A stretch of DNA of 64,000 nucleotides, taken from the NCBI GenBank assembly GCA_963840055.1, contig CAWIXM010000040.1, positions 1 to 64,000 of the forward strand. The letters run 5' to 3'. The notes beneath the pieces were generated by a model. The model did not search any database and was not told the origin of the DNA. It saw only the letters and a program-made list of their open reading frames with translations. Position 1 is the first letter of the stretch. The number at the start of each line of letters is the position of its first letter. Below are positions 10,376 to 22,802 of this stretch, one piece after another. The stretch comes from Rhodoplanes sp963840055. Lineage in GTDB: Bacteria; Pseudomonadota; Alphaproteobacteria; Rhizobiales; Xanthobacteraceae. A program made the position numbers and the translations under genes.

Positions 10376-10894
10376 TCAGCTTTTCTGCTCGACATGCCAA
10401 CCGACAACGGCGTCGGAAACCGCATCGGTCGAGGCGAAGTAGGGCTTGATATCGAGAAGCGGCGTGCCATCGAGGCAGTCGAGGCCGACCACGGATAGGC
10501 GCGGCCCTTCGATGGCGACAAGCTTCACCACGCTCGCCGCAATTGGATTGGGGCGAACCGGCGAGCGCAGAGCGAAGGTTCCACGCTGCTCGCCGTAATG
10601 GCGCGGCACCTGAAGCACGAGGTCGCGCCGCGACCGGTGCATCCAATAAAGAACGAGGAGATGGGTGCAGGTTTCGACGCCGGCGAGCGCAGGCGCGTAA
10701 CGCTCCTCGACCTCGATCGTGCAGACCGCATCCGATTCGCGGGCGTGCTTCGGACAGTCTTCGCGCCGCGTCCATGGCGTATGGATACGGCCGATGAAAT
10801 AGAGGCCCGCGTCGAACGTCTCCGGCAGCTCGGTCGCCACCTCTCCCGGGCGAACATCAAAGGCATTAGACGCTTCGTTTTGAGATTCTGACAT
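10376..10894 (-). CDS. trmO: tRNA t6A37 N6-methyltransferase, TrmO/TsaA family
   Basis: 172 aa protein of the TrmO (YaeB/VirR) family, which methylates N6-threonylcarbamoyladenosine at position 37 of certain tRNAs using SAM. The characteristic segment RSPVRPNPIAASVVKLVAIEG and the GLDCLDGTPLLDIKPY motif are both present, the latter lining the SAM site. Length is that of the single-domain bacterial forms. It stands alone, transcribed away from the downstream methionine cluster. Confidence 0.88.
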   Translation of the reverse strand: MSESQNEASNAFDVRPGEVATELPETFDAGLYFIGRIHTPWTRREDCPKHARESDAVCTIEVEERYAPALAGVETCTHLLVLYWMHRSRRDLVLQVPRHYGEQRGTFALRSPVRPNPIAASVVKLVAIEGPRLSVVGLDCLDGTPLLDIKPYFASTDAVSDAVVGWHVEQKS

Positions 10895-11009
10895 CGGTAA
10901 ACCTGATCTGTCTGCACAATTGCAATTTGGCCGGGGAAACCAGTCGAACGCTCTCCCGTCCGGCCGCCACCGGCCGATCTTTTCTCACTTGCCAAACCAT
11001 GATTAACGG

Positions 11010-11027
11010 CATAAACATATCTTTATG
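11010..11027. promoter_or_regulatory. Candidate operator for the ArsR-methyltransferase regulator
   Basis: CATAAACATATCTTTATG is an 18-bp palindrome with one mismatched pair. It is strikingly A+T-rich within 65% GC DNA and lies 44 bases before the preferred TTG start of the regulator that precedes metF and metH. The size and symmetry fit an ArsR dimer site. Autoregulation and control of the metF-metH operon from this site are inference. Confidence 0.55.
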
Positions 11028-11070
11028 TCGAGTTCGGCCCTTACACGCGGGTTCCCCAAGGGATGAGCGC

Positions 11071-12054
11071 TTGATCTTCGACGATTTCAATACCGCGCTG
11101 AAGGCTGCCGCGGAAGAAACGCGTATGCGCGTTCTCGCGCTGCTCGCCGAGAACGAATTGACGGTATCGGACCTGACCGACATCTTGCGCCAATCGCAAC
11201 CGCGGATTTCTCGTCATCTCCGGCTGCTCGCCGAAGCGCGGCTGGTCGAGCGCTTCCGCGAGGGCTCCTGGGCGTTCTTCCGTCTCGCCGAACAAGGCGA
11301 GGCAGCCGAACTGGCGCGCGGCCTGATCGCCCGGCTCGATCCGAACGATCGGATACTCGCCCGCGACCGCGAACGGCTGGCCGCCGTGCGCGCGGCGCGC
11401 GTGCGCGCGGCGCAGGACTATTTCCGCCGCCATGCCGCCGAGTGGGATCGCATCCGCCGCCTGCATGTCGCCGACGAAGCGGTGGAAAGCGCGATCCTCG
11501 CGGCGCTCGCAGACCAGCCGTTTCGTTCGCTGCTCGATCTTGGCACGGGAACCGGGCGGATGCTCGAACTGCTGGGGCCGCAGATCGAGCGCGGCGTGGG
11601 GATCGATCTGTCGCGCGACATGCTGGCGCTCGCGCAAGGTCGGCTCGACCGCGCCGGACTCAGGCATTGCACCGTGCGCCATGGCGACGTTTTCGATCTG
11701 GCGATGCCGCCCGATTCCTTCGACGTCGTTATTTTTCACCAGGTCCTGCACTTCCTCGACGATGGCGCACGCGCGATCCGCGACGCCGCGCGGCTGCTGC
11801 GGCCGCACGGGCGGCTGCTCGTCGTCGACTTCGCGCCGCACGAGTTCGAGTTCCTCCGCGAGCAGCATGCGCACCGGCGGCTCGGCTTTGCGAGCGAGAC
11901 CGTGACGCAATGGCTGGAACAGGCGGGTCTCGAACCGGTTCTGTATCGCGATCTGCCGCCCGAGCAGGACTCGGAGGGCAAGATCGCCGTATCGCTGTGG
12001 CTTGGCCGCGACCGACGCGTCGCGCTCGCGGCGTCGGCGCGGGAGGTGGCGTGA
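11071..12054 (+). CDS. ArsR-type regulator fused to a SAM-dependent methyltransferase domain
   Basis: 327 aa. Residues about 5-95 are an ArsR winged helix (ETRMRVLALLAENELTVSDL, QSQPRISRHLRLLAEARLVE). From about residue 100 a class I methyltransferase fold follows, with motif I LLDLGTGTGRMLELL, an acidic SAM-ribose position in GVGIDLSRDML, and motif IV DVVIFHQVLHFL. TTG at 11071 has AAGGGA 6-7 bases upstream; earlier starts would put the palindrome at 11010-11027 inside the gene. The stop overlaps the metF ATG (ATGA), so it is translationally coupled to metF. The fused domain probably binds SAM or S-adenosylhomocysteine as an effector, similar in logic to SahR-type regulators; enzymatic activity is possible but not needed. 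Confidence 0.85.
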   Translation: MIFDDFNTALKAAAEETRMRVLALLAENELTVSDLTDILRQSQPRISRHLRLLAEARLVERFREGSWAFFRLAEQGEAAELARGLIARLDPNDRILARDRERLAAVRAARVRAAQDYFRRHAAEWDRIRRLHVADEAVESAILAALADQPFRSLLDLGTGTGRMLELLGPQIERGVGIDLSRDMLALAQGRLDRAGLRHCTVRHGDVFDLAMPPDSFDVVIFHQVLHFLDDGARAIRDAARLLRPHGRLLVVDFAPHEFEFLREQHAHRRLGFASETVTQWLEQAGLEPVLYRDLPPEQDSEGKIAVSLWLGRDRRVALAASAREVA

Positions 12055-12968
12055 TGGAGATGGCGGCACAGGAAAGGCCGAGCCGGTTTCCGCGCCAACG
12101 AACGCGCATTCGGGTGTCGTTCGAGTTCTTCCCGCCGAAAACGGAGGAGATGGAGAAGACCCTGTGGGATTCGATTGAACGGCTGCATCCGCTCCATCCC
12201 TCCTTCGTCTCGGTCACCTATGGGGCCGGCGGCTCGACGCGCGAGCGCACGCATGCGACGGTCAACCGCCTGTTGGCCGAGACCGACCTCATCCCCGCGG
12301 CCCACCTCACCTGTGTCGCGGCGGCGCGCGCTGACGTCGACGAGGTGATCCGCGCCTATGTCGCCGCCGGCGTCCGCCATATCGTGGCGTTGCGCGGCGA
12401 TCCCGTCGGCGGCCCCGGCGAGCGCTACGCGCCGCATCCGGGCGGCTATCTCAACGCCGCCGACCTCACCGCCGGCATCAAGCGGATCGCGCCGATCGAA
12501 GTCTCAGTCGCCGCCTACCCGGAAAAGCATCCCGACAGCCCGTCGGTCGAAGCCGACATCGACATGCTCAAGGCGAAGATCGACGCCGGGGCAAGCCGCG
12601 CCATCACCCAGTTCTTCTTCGATAACGATCTCTATTTCCGCTATCTCGATCGCGTGCAGGCGCGGGGAATCGACATCCCGGTCGTGCCTGGCATTCTGCC
12701 GGTGCAGAATTTCAATCAAACGCGCGCCTTCGCCCTGCGTTGCGGCGCCTCGATCCCGCCCTGGCTCGCCGATCGCTTCGCCGGACTCGACAACGACGTG
12801 GCGACCCGCAAGCTGATCGCAGCCGCGGTCGCCGCCGAGCAGGTTTTTGACCTCGTCGACCGCGGGGTCTGCGATTTCCACTTCTACACCATGAACCGCG
12901 CTGACCTCGTCTACGCCATCTGCCATCTGCTCGGCCTGCGGCCGGCGGAGGCGCTGGCGGCGGCGTGA
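12054..12968 (+). CDS. metF: Methylenetetrahydrofolate reductase MetF
   Basis: 304 aa flavoenzyme of the TIM-barrel MTHFR family that reduces 5,10-methylene-THF to 5-methyl-THF, the methyl donor for MetH. Motifs visible are SFEFFPPKTEEMEKTLW (folate/flavin site), VSVTYGAGGSTRERT, HIVALRGDPVGG, VAAYPEKHPDS, and ITQFFFDNDLYFRYLD. The ATG at 12054 overlaps the stop of the upstream regulator. metH starts 25 bases after the stop, so the three genes form an operon. Confidence 0.95.
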   Translation: MEMAAQERPSRFPRQRTRIRVSFEFFPPKTEEMEKTLWDSIERLHPLHPSFVSVTYGAGGSTRERTHATVNRLLAETDLIPAAHLTCVAAARADVDEVIRAYVAAGVRHIVALRGDPVGGPGERYAPHPGGYLNAADLTAGIKRIAPIEVSVAAYPEKHPDSPSVEADIDMLKAKIDAGASRAITQFFFDNDLYFRYLDRVQARGIDIPVVPGILPVQNFNQTRAFALRCGASIPPWLADRFAGLDNDVATRKLIAAAVAAEQVFDLVDRGVCDFHFYTMNRADLVYAICHLLGLRPAEALAAA

Positions 12969-12992
12969 GAAATTCGCGATGCAGGAACGATA

Positions 12993-16765
<3,773 letters not shown>

Positions 16766-16994
16766 CGGCTAATGCCGGATTGCCCCGGGCGTGGCCATGC
16801 TGCGGTCGCCGCTTGCCATCAGAGAATTTGCTGGCCTAGGCTTCCATTGGGTCAATCCCTGCACGGCCGATTCTGCGCCCTGGCCTGTATTTGGAGCGCG
16901 ATACCTGGTCAGGTCAGGGGCACCTTTGCGCTTGCGTATTTCAGTGAAGGAAACGCCGGCCACAGCTGCCGAATTCGACGACGTTGGAAATCTG

Positions 16995-17672
16995 ATGAAA
17001 ATACTGGTTGCCGAAGACGACGCCGAAACGGCCGATTATTTACGACGGTCGCTCGTCGCAGAGGGACATGCCGTGGATGTCGTGTCCGACGGCCGGGATG
17101 CGCTCACCTATTGTCTCTACAACAAGTGCGACCTGGTCGTTCTCGACCGGATGTTGCCCGGCATGGACGGCATGGCGGTTCTCAAGGCGCTGCGCGCCAG
17201 CAAGTGTAACCTCCCTGTCATTTTCCTCACCGCGATGGCAGGCGTCGACGATCGTGTCGAGGGCCTGAAGGAAGGCGGCGACGACTACCTGACCAAGCCG
17301 TTCCACTTTGCCGAACTGGCGGCCCGAATTGGCGCTCTAGCGCGCCGGCCGGCGTCAAACGAAGCGCAGACGACGTTGCGTGTTCACGATCTTGAGCTCG
17401 ATTTGCTGACGCGCACCGCCTGCCGGCAGGGGCAGGTCATAGAACTCCAGCCGAAAGAGTTCGGCGTGCTCGAGGTGCTGATGCGCAATGCCGGGCACAT
17501 CATTACCAAAACGATGCTGCTGGAACAGGTTTGGAATCTCAGCTTCGATCCGGGCACGACGGTCGTCGAAACGCATGTCAGCCGACTGCGCACCAAGATC
17601 GACAAACCCTTCGATGTGAAGCTGATTCACACCAACCGCAATTTCGGCTACTCGATCCGTGCGCCGCGCTGA
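16995..17672 (+). CDS. OmpR/PhoB-family response regulator
   Basis: 225 aa. Receiver domain residues 1-115 with acidic pocket EDD near residue 8, phospho-acceptor Asp in LVVLDRMLPGMDG and Lys in YLTKPFHFAEL. C-terminal winged helix residues about 125-222 includes LQPKEFGVLEVLMRNAGHII and VVETHVSRLRTKID, the recognition helix. ATG at 16995 follows GGAAA. It overlaps the downstream kinase gene by 14 bases, so they are one two-component system. Direct repeats just downstream of the kinase suggest that the MoxR/Bat operon is a target. Confidence 0.93.
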   Translation: MKILVAEDDAETADYLRRSLVAEGHAVDVVSDGRDALTYCLYNKCDLVVLDRMLPGMDGMAVLKALRASKCNLPVIFLTAMAGVDDRVEGLKEGGDDYLTKPFHFAELAARIGALARRPASNEAQTTLRVHDLELDLLTRTACRQGQVIELQPKEFGVLEVLMRNAGHIITKTMLLEQVWNLSFDPGTTVVETHVSRLRTKIDKPFDVKLIHTNRNFGYSIRAPR

Positions 17673-18999
17673 CATTCTTGCCGGTTCGGCGTTCAAGGCT
17701 GCGGTTCGCGCCGTCATAATCATGGCTGTCGCTTTCGCGGCCGCCGGCGTGCTGGCCTACTATACGGTCAGCCACGCCATGTATTCGGAGCTGGAGCGGC
17801 AACTTGTCGAGGAGATCCTGCTTTTCGACGAGGTCTACCAGACAGGTGGGCAGGCGGCCCTTGTCGCAACCGTGCGAAAACTCGAATCTCCGGAGATCCT
17901 CGGCAAGCGCTATGTCGCACTCGTCGACAAAAACGGCGTGAAGCTGGTGGGCAACCTGAATGTCGCGCCCGCATTCCTGAATCTCACCCGCAAGATCGAA
18001 GTCGTGCCGACTCGTGAAGGCGACACGGTGGCCACGAGCGGCAAGAAGTTCGACACAGTGCAACTGATTGTCGGACGCGATACGAAGCTCATCGATGTCA
18101 CGCTGCGTACATTGGTATATGTATTGCTGGCGGCGTTCCTGCTGATATTCATCGGCGTGTTGTTCGCGGGATGGGTTCTCAGCAAGCAGTCGCTCAAAAA
18201 GCTCGCGCGGATTTCCGCAACGTTGGAACGGGTCGGCCGTGGCGACACGACGGCGCGCATCGGAGAAATGAGTGGCGACGGACAGATCGACCGTATCGCC
18301 GCCATGATTGACCTTTCGCTCGCTCGGCTTTCGGCTTTGACCGAAAGCTCCCAGAATACCATTCGCGCCATCGCACACGACCTGCGCACGCCACTCAACA
18401 GAACGTTGATCCACATCGAGGATGCCGCGGCGGCACCGGAAGGCAAACGCGACAGCTTGCTTGCCGATGCACAGGAGGAGCTGCTCAAACTTGGCGCCGT
18501 GTTCGACACGGTGCTCAGAATATCGACTCTCGAAACCTCGTTCGACCGCGATGCGTTTGGTGACGTCGATCTGGCAACCGTCATCTCGGATTCCGTTCCT
18601 CTGTTCGAATCGGACTTTGCCGAAAAGCGGCAACAGGTCGAAATCTCCGCGAGCAATCCGGTCATCGTGCGCGGGGACGGCCAAGCGTTACGTCAGCTCC
18701 TCGTCAATCTCCTCGCCAATGCAACCCGCCACACCGCGGTGGGCACGAGGATCACCGTAGGCGCGAGGCGTGAAAACGGCAGCGCGGTCCTCGAAGTCTG
18801 CGACAACGGCGAGGGCATCGCGGAAAACCAACGCGCGGCTGTCCTGAAACCGTTCACGCGGCTCGACGCCAGTCGCTCGGTTGCCGGCAGCGGGCTCGGC
18901 CTTGCCCTCGTCAACGCCATCGCCATCCGCCATGGCGCGTCGCTCGAGCTTGCCGACAACAAACCGGGATTGTGTGTCCGCGTCCGCTTTCCGGACTGA
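17659..18999 (+). CDS. Sensor histidine kinase, partner of the OmpR-type regulator
   Basis: 446 aa membrane kinase. Helix 1 is at about residues 14-40 and helix 2 at about 153-176, enclosing a periplasmic sensor of about 110 residues with no family I recognise. A HAMP linker follows, then the H-box AIAHDLRTPLNR (phospho-His), N-box LRQLLVNLLANATRHT, G1 box VCDNGEGIAEN and G2 box GSGLGLALVNAIA. All catalytic residues are intact. Starts with GTG at 17659 inside the end of the response-regulator gene. Confidence 0.92.
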   Translation: MRRADILAGSAFKAAVRAVIIMAVAFAAAGVLAYYTVSHAMYSELERQLVEEILLFDEVYQTGGQAALVATVRKLESPEILGKRYVALVDKNGVKLVGNLNVAPAFLNLTRKIEVVPTREGDTVATSGKKFDTVQLIVGRDTKLIDVTLRTLVYVLLAAFLLIFIGVLFAGWVLSKQSLKKLARISATLERVGRGDTTARIGEMSGDGQIDRIAAMIDLSLARLSALTESSQNTIRAIAHDLRTPLNRTLIHIEDAAAAPEGKRDSLLADAQEELLKLGAVFDTVLRISTLETSFDRDAFGDVDLATVISDSVPLFESDFAEKRQQVEISASNPVIVRGDGQALRQLLVNLLANATRHTAVGTRITVGARRENGSAVLEVCDNGEGIAENQRAAVLKPFTRLDASRSVAGSGLGLALVNAIAIRHGASLELADNKPGLCVRVRFPD

Positions 19000-19029
19000 C
19001 CCCGCGAAGTTTGCAAAAATTTAAACTCC

Positions 19030-19063
19030 GCTCAAGCCACGCTCAAAGCGGGCCTTCTATCTT
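19030..19063 (+). promoter_or_regulatory. Tandem 11-bp repeats and -10-like element before moxR
   Basis: GCTCAAGCCAC is followed directly by GCTCAAAGCGG, two direct repeats with an 11-bp period (about 7 of 11 bases shared, GCTCAA exact). TATCTT follows six bases later. Tandem 11-bp repeats replacing a -35 element are the classic layout of OmpR/PhoB-class binding sites. The site lies between the kinase gene and moxR, so the adjacent two-component system is the obvious candidate regulator. There is no experimental support. Confidence 0.45.
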
Positions 19064-19257
19064 GCTTGCGTCAGGCCAGCCGGTCCGACGCAGATCAAGC
19101 CAGGGAAGGATTCCCGCCGTGCATGCTCAGACCAACCTGCGCGCCTTGGTGATCGTCGTGCGCCGGCCGCAACGCAACGCGCGACCACGAGACATTCCGC
19201 CGGAAGGCAGGCGCCCCCGTTCACATTGACCCATCTGACGCCGGAAAGGCTCCCAAC

Positions 19258-20265
19258 ATGAACATTCATCATCGTCCTCTCGACGTGCACGCTCCTCTCG
19301 CCGTGCAGTCGAACCAGCAGACCATCGAGGGCCTGCGTGCCTACCTGAACGAGCAGATCGTCGGCCAGGCCGCGTTCATCGACCGCCTGCTGATCGCGCT
19401 CTTGTCGGACGGCCACGTTCTCCTCGAGGGCGCGCCGGGCCTTGCCAAGACCAAAGCCGTGACGACGCTGGCAAACGCGATCAATTGCGACGAGCGGCGG
19501 ATTCAGTTCACGCCGGACCTATTGCCCACCGACCTGACCGGCACCGACATCTTCCGTCCGCACGAGGGCACGTTTGAGTTCGTCGCAGGCCCGCTGTTCC
19601 ACAATTTGGTGCTCGCCGACGAGATCAACCGCGCGCCGGCGAAGGTGCAGTCCGCCCTGCTTGAAGCGATGGCGGAACGCCAGATCAGCGTCGGCCAGAG
19701 CACCTACCGCCTGCCGAAGCTGTTCATGGTGCTCGCAACTCAGAACCCGATCGAACAGGAAGGCACCTATCCGTTGCCTGAAGCGCAGCTCGACCGATTC
19801 CTGATGCACGTCCGGGTGGACTATCCCGATCTTGAGGCCGAGCGCCGCATTCTGGAAATCGTGCGCGGCGAGGCGCTTTACGGCAAGGCCGCGCCGGCGG
19901 TCGCCATCGACCAAGAGACCATCTTCGCTTGGCGCAACGCCGCGCTGCAGACCTACGTTTCAAAGGCGCTTGAGGACTATATCCTTGAGTTCGTCTTCGC
20001 GACCCGCAAACCGCAAAACTACGGCGACGACCTCGCCGGGATGATTGCCTACGGGGCAAGCCCGCGCGGGTCGATCGCGCTCGATCGCTGCGCGCGCGTT
20101 CACGCGTGGATGCGCGGCTCTGAGTTTGCCACCCCCCTCGATGTGCAGGCCGTCGCCCACGACGTGCTGCGCCATCGCTTGATCCTGAACTTTGAGGCAG
20201 AGGCTGACGGCGTCACCAAGGACCAGGTGGTCTCGGAGCTTCTGAGCCGCGTGCCGGTGTCCTGA
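19258..20265 (+). CDS. MoxR-family AAA+ ATPase
   Basis: 335 aa AAA+ ATPase. Walker A is EGAPGLAKTKAV, Walker B VLADEINRAPAKVQSALLEAM, sensor 1 is in LVLATQNPIEQEGTYPLPEAQLDRF, and the C-terminal lid is present (GASPRGSIAL). MoxR proteins act as chaperones with VWA-domain partners that are typically encoded alongside, as they are here. It heads the operon moxR, DUF58, DUF4381, batA, batB/C, batD. ATG at 19258 follows GGAAAGG. Confidence 0.93.
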   Translation: MNIHHRPLDVHAPLAVQSNQQTIEGLRAYLNEQIVGQAAFIDRLLIALLSDGHVLLEGAPGLAKTKAVTTLANAINCDERRIQFTPDLLPTDLTGTDIFRPHEGTFEFVAGPLFHNLVLADEINRAPAKVQSALLEAMAERQISVGQSTYRLPKLFMVLATQNPIEQEGTYPLPEAQLDRFLMHVRVDYPDLEAERRILEIVRGEALYGKAAPAVAIDQETIFAWRNAALQTYVSKALEDYILEFVFATRKPQNYGDDLAGMIAYGASPRGSIALDRCARVHAWMRGSEFATPLDVQAVAHDVLRHRLILNFEAEADGVTKDQVVSELLSRVPVS

Positions 20266-20303
20266 ACGGCGCCTGAAAAGGCAGGACGGATCGGGAGAAG
20301 GCA

Positions 20304-21285
20304 ATGACAGATAACGCGCAAAACGAAGGCCTCGTCGCGCCCTTCACCGCGCTTGTGCGCAGCCGGCCGGACCGAAGGACCACCGGCTTCGCGCCCGGCG
20401 GTAAGGTCCGCACGCACCAGTCCGGCACGAACCGGTCAGTGTTTCGCGGACGCGGTATGGAGTTTGACGAAGCCCGCATCTATCAGCCGGGAGATGACGC
20501 GCGCTCGATCGACTGGCGGGTCACCGCCAGGACCGGGAAGATGCACACCAAGCTGTTCCACGAGGAACGAGAACGGCCAGTGCTGATTGTGGCAGACCTG
20601 CGTGCCTCGATGCACTTCGGAACCAGGATCCAGTTCAAGTCGGTGCTTGCGGCGACGATCGCCGCGGAGCTCGCCTGGGTCGGCATCGACGGCGGGGATC
20701 GCGTCGGCGGCTTCATCCTTCTGCCGAACGGTGTCAGGAGCTTTCCGGCAACCCGGAACACGTCCGCCATGCTGCGGCTGCTCAAGGCGCTGAGCGAGGG
20801 AACGAAGCCGGAGTGAGAGGATGGATGAGCAGGATGGCGATGAGCAGGATGGCGAGGCTGCAGAACTGCCGCTTCACACCGCCGTGGACCGGCTGCGCCA
20901 AGTCAGCCGTCCCGGTACGCTGGTTTTCATCGTCAGCGACTTCGCCGATTTCGACGAACGCACGGAGCGGGCGATCAAGCGACTTTCGCTGCACGCCCAT
21001 GTCACCAACGTGCTCGTCTACGATCAGCTCGACACGATGTTGCCGCACGGCAATCAACGGATTTCCGACGGCGAACACGTCACCCTGCTCGCTGCGCTAG
21101 GGCGCGCCTCGATCGAGAACCACGCCCGGATGTTCCGCGATCGGCGGGATCGGCTCGAACGGCTCTGCCGCCAGCGCGGCATGTCGTTCCTTGCAATTCC
21201 GACGTCAGCGTCAGCGCGAGACGTGCTTGTTCCGCATCGCAAGAGCGCGGCGGCGCGAACCCGACGGGAAAGGATCCCAGCATGA
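20304..21285 (+). pseudogene. DUF58-family protein of the MoxR/Bat operon, frameshifted
   Basis: DUF58 proteins, with a VWA-like fold, accompany MoxR ATPases. The first part reads to 20816 and carries the family signature FRGRGMEFDEARIYQPGDDARSIDW. It stops just after LSEGTKPE. The remainder (LRQVSRPGTLVFIVSDFADF onward) continues in the +1 frame to 21285. One extra base near 20810-20815, possibly in CCGGAG, accounts for it; total length minus one is divisible by three and gives about 326 aa, normal for the family. At the joint there is a tandem 15-bp repeat (GATGAGCAGGATGGC twice). The ATGA overlap with the next gene is preserved. Confidence 0.85.
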
Positions 21286-21776
21286 GCGGCCCGGCCCCCG
21301 CACTTGCACCTGAGCTAGCCAAGCAGCTCGAGCAACTCAGAGACATTCATCTGCCTCCCGGCATTTCCTGGTGGCCGCCCGCGCCAGGTTGGTGGGTGCT
21401 TGCCGGCGTGGTGGTGGTCGCTGCGCTCGCTGCCATTGGCATCAACTACGTTCGCCGGCGCACCGTCCGTTACCGCGCTCTCAATGAGCTGAATGATTTG
21501 CGCTGTGACGAGAGCCTCGGCGCGGTGACCGCGGCCGAGCGCATCGCCGTCTTGCTCAAGCGGATCGTCTTGCAGCGTTCTGCGACCAAGTCGATCGGCG
21601 TCGAGCACGGGACCCGCTGGGTCGAACGTCTGATGCAGGAACCAGGCGGAATGCCCGCCGAGATCGCCCGCTTCCTGGCGCTGGCGCCTTACGCCCACGC
21701 CGAACTGATCGACAATTCGCCCGACCGCTCGACCCTGTTCACCGCCGCCGACCGCTGGATACGGAGGAACGCGTGA
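21282..21776 (+). CDS. DUF4381 membrane protein of the MoxR/Bat operon
   Basis: 164 aa with one membrane helix at about residues 38-58 (WWVLAGVVVVAALAAIGI). It starts with the family pattern of a short proline-rich lead (IHLPPGISWWPPAPGWW), followed by a helical cytoplasmic tail. DUF4381 genes occur almost only between DUF58 and VWA genes in MoxR operons; the function is unknown. Coupled by ATGA overlap at both ends. Confidence 0.88.
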   Translation: MSGPAPALAPELAKQLEQLRDIHLPPGISWWPPAPGWWVLAGVVVVAALAAIGINYVRRRTVRYRALNELNDLRCDESLGAVTAAERIAVLLKRIVLQRSATKSIGVEHGTRWVERLMQEPGGMPAEIARFLALAPYAHAELIDNSPDRSTLFTAADRWIRRNA

Positions 21777-22798
21777 TGGAATTTCTGTGGCCGCTGGCCT
21801 TCCTCCTGTTGCCGCTGCCGCTGCTGGTCCGTTGGCTGGTCAAACCGGCAGAGGTTTCGACCACGGGCGCCCTGAAGGTCCCGTTCTACAAACGCCTCAC
21901 CAGCGCCGCGCGTGCCGGATCGCGCGGGCGCACCACCCACTGGTTCCGGCTGCTGGTGGCGTCGGCGATCTGGCTCTTGCTGGTCACCGCGCTCGCCCGG
22001 CCGGTTTACGTCGGCCCAGAAACCCCCCTCCCCATCGAGGGCCGCAACGTGATGATGGCAATCGATCTGTCCGGCAGCATGGGCGGGGAAGATTTCGCGC
22101 TCGACGGACTCCCGACCACGCGGCTTGCGGTCGTCAAGGATGCAGCGCAGGACTTCATCGCTCGGCGCAAGGGCGATCGCATCGGCCTCGTCCTGTTCTC
22201 CGACCGCGCCTATCTTCAGGCGCCGCTGACCTTCGACCGCAAGGTCGTCGGCCAATTGCTGAACGAAGCGCAGGTCGGATTGACTGGCCAGAAGACGGCG
22301 ATCGGCGATGCCATCGCCGTGGCGGTGAAGCGCCTGAAGGACCGACCGGCGGACAGTCGAGTGCTGGTGCTTCTGACCGACGGCGCCAGCAATGCGGGCA
22401 CGATGGATCCGCTGCAGGCCGCCAAGCTTGCCAAGGACCTCGGCATCCGCATCTACACGATCGGTGTTGGCGCTGGCCCGCAGGCCATCGATACTGGCTT
22501 CGGCCGGCAGATCGTCGACCTGTCCCGCGACCTCGACGAAGTGACGCTGAAAAAAATCGCCGACGAGACCGGCGGCCGGTATTTCCGCGCTCGCGACGTG
22601 GCTGGCCTTTCGCGGATTTATTCCGAGATCGATCGACTGGAACCGGTGAAGGACAAGCCGAAGACCATCCGGCCGACCATCGCCCTGTTCTACTGGCCGC
22701 TTGGTGCCGCGCTGGTCCTGACGTTCCTGCTGGCCGGAGTGATCGCGCTGCCGACGCTCCGCCGGCTTACCAGCAAACCCCAAACCGTCGGAGCCTGA
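21776..22798 (+). CDS. batA: VWA-domain protein BatA
   Basis: 340 aa. Two N-terminal membrane segments (about residues 3-20 and 55-75), then a von Willebrand A domain, then a C-terminal helix (about 300-322). The metal-ion-dependent adhesion site is intact: AIDLSGSMGGED supplies DxSxS, and TDGASNAGT the conserved Asp. Bat proteins (Bacteroides aerotolerance) sit in the inner membrane with the VWA domain in the periplasm and are linked to stress tolerance. ATG at 21776 shares its A with the preceding TGA; a GTG three bases earlier is an alternative start. Confidence 0.9.
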   Translation: MEFLWPLAFLLLPLPLLVRWLVKPAEVSTTGALKVPFYKRLTSAARAGSRGRTTHWFRLLVASAIWLLLVTALARPVYVGPETPLPIEGRNVMMAIDLSGSMGGEDFALDGLPTTRLAVVKDAAQDFIARRKGDRIGLVLFSDRAYLQAPLTFDRKVVGQLLNEAQVGLTGQKTAIGDAIAVAVKRLKDRPADSRVLVLLTDGASNAGTMDPLQAAKLAKDLGIRIYTIGVGAGPQAIDTGFGRQIVDLSRDLDEVTLKKIADETGGRYFRARDVAGLSRIYSEIDRLEPVKDKPKTIRPTIALFYWPLGAALVLTFLLAGVIALPTLRRLTSKPQTVGA

Positions 22799-22802
22799 AG
22801 CC

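Noticed and set aside
11041..12069. 342-codon minus-strand frame over the ArsR-methyltransferase gene
   Set aside because: Antisense to a gene with clear motifs in the other strand; no support of its own.
11442..12968. 508-codon frame that would extend metF upstream by about 200 residues
   Set aside because: The extension is Arg/Ala-rich shadow of the upstream regulator gene. MetF homologs begin near 12054, where an ATGA overlap marks the start.
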